Source: Oscheius sp. JU75
Lineage: Eukaryota > Nematoda > Chromadorea > Rhabditida > Rhabditidae
NCBI GenBank assembly: GCA_037178855.1
Contig: JASJZC010000004.1
Location: forward strand, 124,001 to 188,000
Length of the DNA stretch: 64,000 nt
Reading direction: 5' to 3'
The first letter of the stretch is position 1. Each line of letters opens with the position of its first letter. Positions 44,401 through 56,400 of this stretch are shown here, piece after piece. The notes below the pieces were generated by a model. The model was given only the letters and a program-made list of their open reading frames with translations, had not been told where the DNA came from and searched no databases. The translations under genes and the position numbers were made by a program.

Positions 44401-47400
44401 ATGCAGTATGTGCCAGGCCACGGCTTCGTAGAAGAATCATCGTTGTTCAGGATATCGAAGGAGGTATGTCTTTCTCTCAATTTTTGGATGCACATGACTG
44501 GAAAAGGCTAAAAGCGTTGTTTATAACGAGGATACAGTTCTTAAATGCTTCGATGGCTGTAGACATACCTTTGTGATCTTCTCTGAGCGTTGTAACAATG
44601 CAGCCAGATCAAATTTCTGTCCAATATTCATGGCTGAACCCATGTTTTCGAGATCATTCTTATTCACTAAAACATAAAAAATACCCTATAATTTCCAGAA
44701 TCTACTCGCCGGAGCAGTATTCGGAGGCTCAATCGTCGCGGCCGGTGTCTATCTCTACGCCACGAGCGGATCTTCGAGCCAAACAGGTTAGATTTTTAGT
44801 ACTGGATTTTTGGACAGATTTTTGGTAGACTCCTCAAAATTGTCTAAAACTTTCAGCAGTGAGAACAGCCGGCGTTCCGGGATTAGCCAATCTCGGCAAC
44901 ACCTGCTATGCGAATGCTCTTCTTCAAGGGCTATCCAGGTAATTTGGCTAATTTTCTTCCAAAAATAAATCAATTCCAGCGTGCCCTGCGTAGTCCAATG
45001 GCTCAAAGACGTCGAGACGAGCGGGGAAGACGCCACAGAGTTCCTTGACGCCCTCAAAGACATTGTTCTAAGTTTGTTTTTTTCATTTGTCTTAAAAAAA
45101 TTTCTCAAAATCCAGAGCTGAACAAAGAAGATCCGCTGCTCTATAACGCCGGCGGCGTGGTCAGAGCTCTCATAGCCAAAGGATGGCAGATTGGGATCGG
45201 CGTCGAGCACGATCTTCACGAGCTATTAAACGTCTTTCTGGCCACCGGAGACGAGGAGCTACGCGCGATCAGAAGGAATTTTTTGAGGACATCCCTCATC
45301 GATGTTGCTGGGGTTAGATTCCATTTTTTATCAGTATGACAACATGGTTTATAGGAAAATTCGTCGCTGTCATCGTCTGTAGCTCCATCAACCCCGCTGA
45401 AACAGCTCATTTTTGACAGGTGGGCCTATGAATCTTTGCAAAACGTTTCATGACGAAGGAATTGAATTTCTGCCCATGTTATTCTGTTTTACGTGTATAG
45501 TTTTACCCTACAATGCAAAATAGAGCTCCCAAAATAGCTTAGGCTACCGATTATGATCGTTTGCTACAACCTCCTATGTTACAAAACGTACCTAATAGTT
45601 CGTAAACTCGTCACCGGCATTTTTTTGGTCGATTTAAACATATGTTCATGTCTTAAATTTGGTTCAAAACAACTGAAATCGAGAGATACTCCGCTTCAAG
45701 TTAATGCAAACAAAAAAAACAATGTGTTTTGTACGTCGGAATCTCTAAAAACAGCGATGCAACCAGTTTTGTTGTACGGGTAATTCAGATAATCCCAGAT
45801 TGTGATACTATATCTATCCACCAGAACCGATAAAGTTCCAAGCCCTTCTACTCTTTTATCTCTCCAAAGTACCCTTTTTCCTACTCAATATCCCCTTTTC
45901 AGATGCGCCGAGACAGTTCGAATGGATGCCCGTCTCCGAGCCCCGTTCTTCGGTCTAACAGCCACACAGCTCCGCTGCTGCGACAACACATGCGCTGTAA
46001 AGGTATTTTTCTGCATCAAGTTCCCTACAAAAGCGATTCAGAAAGTTCGCTACGACTCATGCAGTGTGATTTCCGTCCAAATCCCCAAAATGTCGCCGGA
46101 TCGAACAGTCACCCTGGAACTGCTACTGCGCAAGTACTTCTGCATGGAAGTTATACGGGGAGCCAGCTGCGACGAGTGCAAGAAGAGGACGGGACGAGTC
46201 GACAGCGGACTGTTCAAGAAGCAGGGGTTCAGTAAGGTTGGTCTTTTTGCCTTTTTTTTAGTAGAAACATACTTTTAAAAGGTAATCAACAAAACCCAAA
46301 AGGTCAAACTGTTCGAACTTCCCTCTATGAGCCAAATGATCTATAGGAACTCTAAAACTGGGAACAGCCAAAATAAAAGTAAATATACAGTGCGCGTCAT
46401 AACTATAAAGGCACCCCAGTTTTTAGCTGTGGAGCCAAAACTACGCATTTAAAAAAAAATCTGACAATGCCATCTTTTTCTACGGTATTCAAAACCCTTG
46501 TAAAAAAATCTACAGACCCATCGGATTATCCTTCTGCCCTAGATAAACAAAAAGGTCTCGACGTGTCGAATTCAGAAGCGTCAAAACTATAAAGGCACTA
46601 ACAAAACAATTCATATAAATAGCTTAACTTTAAATGTTTCAGTAGTCGGTGGCTTTTCCGTTGCGGGAGATCAACTGGAACAGACGGCTGTTCATCGAGA
46701 GAGAAAGATTCTTCAAAACAATGGGGTTCAGGGTCCTCCAGGCGATAAGAATGGCATTCTTCAGCTCCTGTACAGTTGAGAACTGCTTGCCGCTCTTGTA
46801 GACCTCTCTGACGAGAATTCCCCAGAGATTTTCAATCGGATTGATATTGGGAGAACAGGCGGGCCACGGCATAGTGTTGACGTTGTTGCTTTGCAGCCAG
46901 AGCCTAGTGGAGTTAGATGAATGGATCGGCGCGTTATTATGTTGAAATGATTGGCATGGAGGTAAGGAAGCAGGTTGTTCTGGAGCACATCTTGATAGTC
47001 GAGGCTATTCATCCTGCTGGTAACAAATTCGAGCGAGACAATACCGTCGTGTGAGTATGCCGCCCAGACCATAACCGAAGCGCCACCAAAATTTCTCTTC
47101 GAGAAATAAACCGGGTCCTTCCTCTAGTCGCGCCAATACGATGTATTCCCATCCGGACCGTCAAGATTCCACTTTTTTTCGTCGGAGAAGATGACCTATA
47201 GAAGCTATGAAAACAAAAATTCAGATTTACTCACTTTAGTCCAGTCAGTATTGAAGTGGTTTCTTGCAAAGGTCATCCTATCAGCAATGTGATGAGGGAG
47301 AAGTCGGGGAGCAGACTTCATCTTCTGTCTGGTCAAATGAGCATTCCTGTAAATGGAGCGGAGAACAGTGCTGTTCGAAACACTGAGACGGAGATCGGAT

Positions 47401-50400
47401 TTCAGGAGAGCAGTAGTCACTCTTTTGTTGGAGACAGTTCGAGCGATCATTCGCTCGTCCCTGATTGTCAGCTTTCTTGGTCTTCCTCCTCTGTTTTTAG
47501 CTCCATAGCCAACAGGATTCTTGCGATAATTGCCCACCACGGTAGGAGAAAGTCCAATGGTAGTAAATATGGCCCTGTTGCTCAATCCTTGACCAGCAAG
47601 GACGTCAACCTGTCCCCTCTCTTCATCCGTTAGGCGGGCTCCTAGAGGCATCACAAAGTTATTCGGAGATGAGCAGGTGTTGAATGAGTGCCAGAAGCAA
47701 CTTTTTCATTCTTTTATACGCATGATTTAACATGTCTCGATAAGGAAAAACTCTAAATACCGTCTGCCTTTATAGTTTTGACGCTTCTGAATTCGACACG
47801 TCGAGACCTTTTTGTTTATCTAGGGTAGAAGGATAATCCGATGGGTCTGTAGATTTTTTTACAAGGGTTTTGAATACCGTAGAAAAAGATGGCGTTGTCA
47901 GATTTTTTTTTAAAATGCGTAGTTTTGGCTCCACAGCTAAAAACTGGGGTGCCTTTATAGTTATGACGCGCACTGTATAATATACCGCATTGGGAGTCTT
48001 CTAAACACGTTTTTTTTCAGCTCTTTGACTAGCTGGAATGTTTAAAAAAAGAAAAAAAGTCGAAAACCCACGGGACTGGTCGATAGGCTCGTGTTCTCTC
48101 AGTTGCTGATAATTCGGCCTTTTTGTGAACTTTCGCAAATTTTCATGCATAGCTTAGGCCTTTTTACAGTCATTTCGTGGTCAGGACATGTCAATTGTTT
48201 TATAACATTTCTCTTCATGTTTTTCTCGAATACTCGAAGAGATTGGCTGCTAGTTTCGTGCTCTCTTACTCGTAGACAGCTCGGCTTCTTCCTTAGCCCT
48301 TGCGCAAGATTTTGACCCAGTTTTGGTCATTTTTTCCACACATTATCGGTACAGGTTAAAATCTAACATTCACTTGGAATATGTTTCACGCTATTTTTCT
48401 CTCACGTTAGTTTTTTCTAATACTATCGCTAGACTTTTACTCAAAAATAAGGGTAGAAACGTCCCAGACTTGGTACAGTTGCAGAGATGCCCTTCGAGCT
48501 TTCTAGCCAGCCTCTTTGTGATACTTTTTCTCGTGTTTATGTGCTGTCATAGAAAAAAACAGAACTTTAGCCACGAAGTAGAAAGAAAAAGTTCATTGAG
48601 CACAGATTGTGAACGTCTATATACACACAAAGTTGTGGTGGAGAGCCTCCAAACAATATCTACTTTCTTTTGCAGCACTGTCCAGTCTGATTGGCACAGG
48701 GAGAGTAGTTCTGTTGGCACTGGCAGCCAGAGTTGGAGTTGGAAGCGGCTGGCTGGCAAGCCATGGTAGCGGGCTGAGCCTGAGCACAGCTCGACTGACA
48801 GGACTGCTGACAGGCTGGCTGACATTGAGCCTGGGGCTGCTGCTGCTGGACGCACTGCTGCTGACAGCTCTGCTGGCACATGGGCTGACATTGGGCAGAC
48901 TGGGCCACGGAGTAGGGCATAGAGACCTGAAGGCTTATATGAGGATTGTTTAAAGTCTACAAATTTGTAAAATGTGGAGGATCTATACACGTTTTCCAAC
49001 GGAAATCGGTGAAAAAGTGCGCTAAATGCTGCTGGTCGTTTTCTAATATGAATTTGAATGTCTAAAAGATTGTTTTTCCCTCGGGTTACTGTAGTTTCAC
49101 CTCCCAAAATGTAGGATATTCTCCTCAATCCCTCACCTGAACGACAGGAGAAGCCTGCTGTCCCTGAGCACAGCTGGATTGACACTGCTGGCATTGCTGG
49201 GCAGGCTGACTGGGAGTACAGGCCGGGGCGCACTGCTGGCTGCACTGCTGGGTCTGTTGGACGACGGGGGCATAGGTCACGGGCTGTTGCTGCTGGACGC
49301 ACTGGTTGTCGCAGGCGGGCATGCACTGGGGCTGACAGCTAGGCTGCTGCTGCTGGACGGGAGCACAGTTCTGGGTGCATTGGGCTTGACAGGCGGGCTG
49401 GCACTGGGTAGCGGGCTGCTGCTGCTGACAGACGTTGTTGCACTGCTGCTGGCATTGGGGCATGCACTGGGCGTCCTGCTGGGCTACGGGGATCGTGATC
49501 TGGAACACTTATTTAGGCCAGAGGATCCGACTCGGGTTGTTTGAATGATAATATTGGCAGAAATCACTAGACCATTCGAGCAGTGTAAGTTTAGGGGCGT
49601 TCCCAAAGTAAAAAATGTTCGTCTTTGCGAAAAGTTCTTAATCTTCAATCTGTTGCCCAGTTTACAAGATTCCCTATTGAAACTATCCAAAATATCCATG
49701 TCAGACCTCTAAACTCACCGAGAGCTGGATGGTCTGACTCTGCTGAGGCTGCTGCTGCTGGGTGCACTGGGGAGTACACTGAGGCTGACAGGCAGGCTGG
49801 CACTGAACGGGAGCCTGGGTAGTGGCAGGAGCACATTGAGCTTGGCACTGTTGCTGACACTGGGGTTGGCATTGGGCCTGGGGCTGCTGCTGCTGGACGC
49901 ACTGCTGTTGGCAGCTCTGCTGGCATTGGGGCATGCAGCTTGGCTGAGTGACCGGGGCGTAGGTCACAGGGTTCATCTGGCAGCTCTGCTGGCACTGTTG
50001 CTGACACTGGGGCTGGGGAATAGACTGCTGCTGACAACTCTGCTGGCATTGGGGCATGCACTGAGCGGGGGCAGGGGTAGTCACGGGGGCCTGGTAGACC
50101 GGGGGAGCACAGGTAGCCTGACACTGTTGCTGGCACTGAGGCTGACAACTGGGAGCGGCCTGGGGCTGTTGACATTGCTGTTGACAAGACTGCTGACAGG
50201 CGGGCTGGCACTGGTTCGTTTGGACCTGGAAGAGGAGTTTTGGGCTTGAAATAATGTAGTTCAGCTAGAGTCTCAACCCCTGGCCGAGACCCTCAGTACT
50301 GTGTTCTATGACTACCGATAAACACTTAGGAAAAGGTGACAGTAACTATATAAGCTCTGAACTGAACCGTACGTACTGATCTTGACTTATACTCTAAACT

Positions 50401-53400
50401 TGTACTCATACTCTAGATCTGGCTCACTCTTTTTTATGAGATCGAGGAAAGGTAGCAGATACTGTTAGAGCTCTGAACTGAACAGTACCAGTTTCTAGTC
50501 TAAACTTGACTCATACTCTGTCATAGAACTACTGAAAGAGAACCAGGAAAGAAAGTAGTTTTCTGACAGTATGTGAGAACAAACCAAAGATTCGAACAGG
50601 CTACTGATACTCAAATTGACACGTATGTCTATACCCTCTCAAACCACCAGATTCCGATCGGTTAACTTACTAGATGACCGAATTGGCACTGAGCTATAGG
50701 GATTAGAAACAGTACAAAGTACAGTATCTACAGTAGAGAGCTAGTCCGAATTATTCTAGGAATCAGCCTCTGTGCTCTTACCTGGATGGTCTGGGTCTGT
50801 TGGGCCGGGGCGCAAGCACAGTTGTTCTGGGCGGGACTGGCGGCTACTGGTTGCTGTTGGCAAGAGCATGAAGTAGTTGATTGGGCCGGGGTGCAGCTAC
50901 ACTGGGCCTGGGTCTGTGGGGCACAGCCACACTGTCTCTTCTCCCGGAGCACATTTCCCTAAAAATAGGAGAAAGGTGCTAAAGTATCAAAATTTGTAGA
51001 CTTACGGAAGCCAGGAGGAACAAAAAGGCGGAGGCGATGAAAAGAGTACGCATGTTTTTTTCGTAGATCGCTCGGATTGCTTGAGGTTCGAAGCCCGGAA
51101 GATGTCTTTCTGCCACAGTCGAGTAGACTTTTATACGCGGAAAGGAGAGGCGTGGCACGGTCAGACCGGTCGGGCTCCGAGGCACCGCCGGAGGCAAAAG
51201 AAAACCTCTTCTCCAATGATCCGCGTTTGCCTTGGCGCGATAACTCTCGCTCTGTGGCACAAAAAGTGTATTAGACTCTCTCTCTCTGTGTGTGTGTGCC
51301 AATCTGTGATCCGGTGCCAATAGTGCAAGAGCCTGGGAAGACTTCTAGTTCCAGAGAGTTGAGCAATAGAAGAAGTTGTGTCCATGCCGTTTTGACCATA
51401 CTTACAATGTCGGTTTTGACGAAGAGGCCTATTTTATTGCAAAAAAAAAAAAATTGGCCAGCCGCTTGCAAGAACCGAGTCGAAACCGTTGTAGGCGTCA
51501 GCATATCTGCTAGGCTGCCAGTGGTAGTATAGTCCCGGTAACATGTAGAGATATTCATCTTAAGGCAGACTAGAACCTCGCTAGATAGGCGAAATTGGCG
51601 TAATAGTAGAAGTGTCAGAACCAGATGTATATTGTACAGTATGAAGAGCAAAGGAGACTTCGGGGGAGATGTAAGCAGTTTCTAAAGGTAGAGCAATTTA
51701 GTAGACAGATAGCCACCTCCTAAACTGTGGAACAAATCCTACATCCGTTGAATTGAGGATAAAATACGAGATTCCATTCCAAGACCGTTTTGCTTACCAT
51801 TTACAGACTTCTTTTCCGATGTTCTTTTCCGATAGAGGTACCGCCATTCGCTGGAATGCTTTTTGACCTGATCTTGATAGACTTTCATATCAGCATATCA
51901 ATGACATTTTCCAGAAATTGTTCACAATCGAAACCCGGAAACTTCTTACCCCCTTCTGTCCATATTTGTCGATGGCAAACGTCGGATCTTAGCGTCATTC
52001 TCACACTAAAACCTTTAATTCCCACACTCTGTTTCATGGAATTTTATTTGTAACATTCGGCTATGTTTGGGGACGACACCTCTTTATACAAACACGATCA
52101 CTTGATCTGTCTCCGCGCTCACTTCTTCCGACAACATTGACCTCCGCAAGGGCTGTAGTTTGGCTGGCAGAGACACGTCTAAATTGTCTGTTTTTGGCGG
52201 GAGATACAGTAAAAAACCTGGCTAGGGGTGGCCAAACACGGCGTCGTAGTCTGTCCACAAGTTGCGGAACAGTTCTGTTGACAGGCGCTGGAACATTGTG
52301 CCTGTGACTGTTGCTGTTGGACACATTGGTCCTGACAAGAACTGTGACACATGCTCTGACACTGGGCATTCTGGGTTATGGTAGACGGGATGGAGATCTG
52401 AATCTTGAAAGTCTCTTCAATAATACCCGCTAAAACTTACCGTTATGGGCGGAGAACTGCCCGGACTCTGGGAAGGAGATGCAGAGACACAGCTAGACTG
52501 ACATTGCTGGCAGTTTTGGACAGATTGACTCGGAATACAGGCAGGGGCACATTGCTGGGTGCATTGTAGGGAAGAAGAGGAAGGAGAGTACTGTTGCTGG
52601 TTCTGTTGTGAGTACTGTTGAGACTGTAACTGGTACTGTTTTGTATAATCTGGTTAGCTACCAGAGATTCTCTCTGGCAGAGAGGGTATTACCGTAACTC
52701 AGTCCCTAGCGTGACAAGACCCGTTTTGAAGTTTCCACGTACAAGACTTTGAAAAATAGGCTGCTGACAAAGCGAGTCTACTGTACTCCGCTTGAATCTG
52801 GCACGCAAAGTTGTCAAATGAGACTTACAGTGAAACCTAATAATTCTGGCAAGTTTACCATGATAAACAACCTTCTACAGTTATTTCAAAGCTCTTTACG
52901 AGGAGACCAAAATTTTGTCAAGTCTCGGGATCGAACCTGCCCGTTTTTGTAACGTATTCCGAACTCTAACCAGCTGAGCCATGGCAAAAAGTTTCTATTT
53001 TCGGCAGCTATTTGGGACAAAAAATCGTCCTCATATGCAGAGATATTGATGAATCGGAACCGGCTTATTTTGATCGATGAATGGGTCTCAAAACACTAAT
53101 ATGCTAGTTAGTGTAATGCTGCTCACATTGCACTGAACATACCGTATACTGTTGCTGTGTGTACTGTTGAGTCTGTGGCTGCTGTGTAAATGATGGCTGA
53201 TCTTGCTGTGTGTACTGTTGAGTCTGTGGCTGTTGTGTGAACTGTAGCTGAGTCTGTTGAGTTGAGGAGGTATACTGTAACTGCAGTTTGTTCTGAGAGT
53301 ATGTAGCACTTTCAGACAAAAGTTTATAGGCCTCTGTATCTGACTACCCCTGTCTTTGACTGTATCCCATCGTTCCCTAACACTCCCTACTCAGAATCTT

Positions 53401-56400
53401 AAATTCTCATACCTGTTGACCGGCCTGACTCTGTGCTGAAGCACAAGTAGTAGTACATTGACTAGTGCACTGATCTGAACAAGTATTTTGTTGATTTGGG
53501 GCTTGCTGGACGCAAGCTGCGTTGCACTGCTGCTGACATTGGGGCATACATTGGGAGGCAGAGTTCTGTCCTACTGGAATAGTCACCTAAAAGCTCCTTT
53601 TTTCCGATCTTTTGACGGAAAACTGACCTGGATAGAGATAGCCTGGGTTCCGGACTGGGAACTGGACTGACTGGGACTATATTGAATTTCAGACTGCCTC
53701 GAACTCTGCTGGACAGGCTGACAGTTCACTGTATTCGAACTGGACGGAGCACAGTTGACCTGACTAGTCGTAGCGGGTTGGCAGATGCAATTTGTTGGAT
53801 TCTGGGAAGCTGTTATGCTCGAAGAACAACTGCACTGCGCCTGAGAGGGCTGCATCTGGCGGTAGATTCGAGGAGGTCGGAAGGGGATGGCCTATAAACT
53901 TTTGTCTGAAAGTGCTTCTAGATATGGTTTAATGTGAGAATTGCTGCCTCAACATGTTTTAAGCTTCAACTGGACCCATGTGTATAAGACCTTCTTAGAA
54001 GTTAGCCTCGATAGGGCAGATTTCGACCGGGAACAATCTTTCGGCTTGAGAAAGACTGCTATTCAACAAAAATGTTTTTGGCCACTGATTTGGACGTCGA
54101 ACACAAAATACTCCATTTTTCTGTCACAAGATCAATCCATCAATTTTATCGGAAACGGAACTAGAAAACGGTTGACCTACCGTAGCTAGAGCCACAGCCA
54201 TGGCTAAAAGTAGTGTCGTATTCGAAAAGACCATTATTTCGCTCAAGAAAAATGGGATCTGTGTGAAAAATTTCAACCTCCAAGTTCTTATTTATACCCT
54301 GTGCCATTGGAGCTTAGGTAGACGTCCGCTTTTCCCTTCTTGTCAAAAGCACGGCGACCAGTTTTTCTCCCTAATATCGTTGGCAAATGCCTAGTACCAG
54401 AGCGAGGAAAACAACAATTAGCGCCTTCCGTGAGTGTTTATTTGCCGAAGCGGTTACGAGCGACGAGTCGTTACTGTGAAAAATGAAGCCTAAAAAATAC
54501 TAATTTTCAGTTGCCTCAATGCCTGGTGATTCGAGTGGAAAGAGGTGCCGTCATGCCTTCTGGGGCCATTTTCAAGATTTCGGACCACGTCGAGTTCGGA
54601 GAGACGCTCGACGTTCGCGATCTCTGCTTCTACAGGAATAAGGAGGTTTGTTTGTTTGTTTTTTGGCTAATTTTAAGAAGGTTTGATGAATGGAAACGAA
54701 CATTTTCATTCTCGAGGGCTTACAAGCAAAAACTTATCGTTAGAAATCGCCATGCCACTCTTTCCCTCTATCTCTCTCGAGAGCTTAAGCAAACAAACAA
54801 ACACGCGTCGGCGAACACTTCCGTTCCCGTAATCATCGAGGTTTTTATCATTACTGCAAACACGATGACCAGTTCTCATGCGGTTTTCCTGCATTTACTC
54901 GTTTTAGGTGTCTAAAGAACACCACCAAGCGTAATCATTATATTATTGACTCGAAAAGTGACAGTGAATTTAGTAGGTTGGTATTTCATGGAACGGTCAT
55001 ATCTAAATAAAAATAATAGCAACCTTTCCCCTCTAAAAGACACATTTTCAGGACGAATACGACCGAATGATGAAGCGGAATGAGGCCTCGAGGTTGCCAG
55101 AAGTCACTTCGAGAATAGTTGGCGGAGCCGAGCGCGAACTGAACCCTCTGCTCGGTGGCAGAAGCAAGGAACAAGGTCTGGCTGCGGCGAATCTCTGCAC
55201 AATCGAGTAGGTTTCCTCGTTCATGTTCTTTGATGTCTTTGATGTTTCTGGGGTGTGCTTGAGAGTGGGAGAAAAACCTCGAGAAGTGCCTCGTAAGCAA
55301 TCCCCGGTCTCGGCTTATTGTTTGCTACCATCAGGCGGGCGCCTCCAGGCATTACTGCTCCGTGTGTTGACACACACGCACAGAAGCCGGAACATGCGCG
55401 TGAGTGTGTGTGGCGAGTTTGAGCTCTGTCAATCTTTGAGCCTGGGAGGGGATCGGGAGAGAATTTTTGTACTTGAGAGACTCTGGCAAGAAAAGTGAAA
55501 GTGTTGTGGCTTCTGAAAAAAATGTATTCCTTACCCTAGGTCCTCTTACACTTTTCCCATTTTGAGGATTTTCTCGAGCGATAAAAGAGTACAGAAACAG
55601 ACCTCACTACTGCGGGAACAAGGGGGAGAGCTGTAAGGAGACTACAGCTTAGAGAAAGAAAAAACTAGGAGATGGCGCAGTCTCTTTACTGACCTTTTCT
55701 TCACCCTGAAGAGCATAAAACGCACAAAACAGGCCTCTTCCCCCTTCTTGTCTGAATCAGATCAGACCTCAGACCGTTTATCACTTTTTTGTAGGCCTAA
55801 TTGTTTATAACAAAAGTTTAAAAAAAAACAACGTTGATGTATTCATTTCTCGCTCCTACTGTAGCCTCTCTTTTCACTTTCTCTACTTCCTGTAGGCGTT
55901 GGAGCTGTCGGCCACGATGGTCAGCTTGGAGTAGGTGTTGTTTGGCGGCAGCAGCATCAGTTCGGCCAGCTTCTTCTCTATCAGACTCTGCTTCAGAGGC
56001 ATCGACTTGTTCGGATCCGCATCTAAAAGGAGGGTCATCCGGGCTCCCTGGATCTGATCCTTCATCTCGCAGTAGAAGTGACGCAGGACCTCCTTGAGCG
56101 TCGTTGTTTCCTCGAATTGGGTCATCTTCTGGCCGCGCGACTGCTTGTGGTCGTAGATGACGAGCGTGACTTCCTTTTTGGGGGCAGGCGGTGCCGGAGC
56201 CTCCAGAGTAATACTGTTGCTTGTAGTGGTCAGAGACTGGCACGTCGACCCCTCGTCATCCTTTCTGATCTCGGCCTTGAGCGTGTAGACGTAGTGGTAG
56301 AGGCCATCAGGTTTGCGCACACATTCCATCTTGGCATCCAGGACGCGCACATTGCCCATGAGATCACGCATGTAGGGGGAGAGCAGGTTGTCGGCTTGCA

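Noticed and set aside
48609-50249. Long Leu/Gly-rich open frames on the plus strand (for example 49179-49544, 49836-50249)
   Set aside because: They are the complement of CAG/TGC repeats in the abu/pqn exons; low-complexity and without splice or start context.
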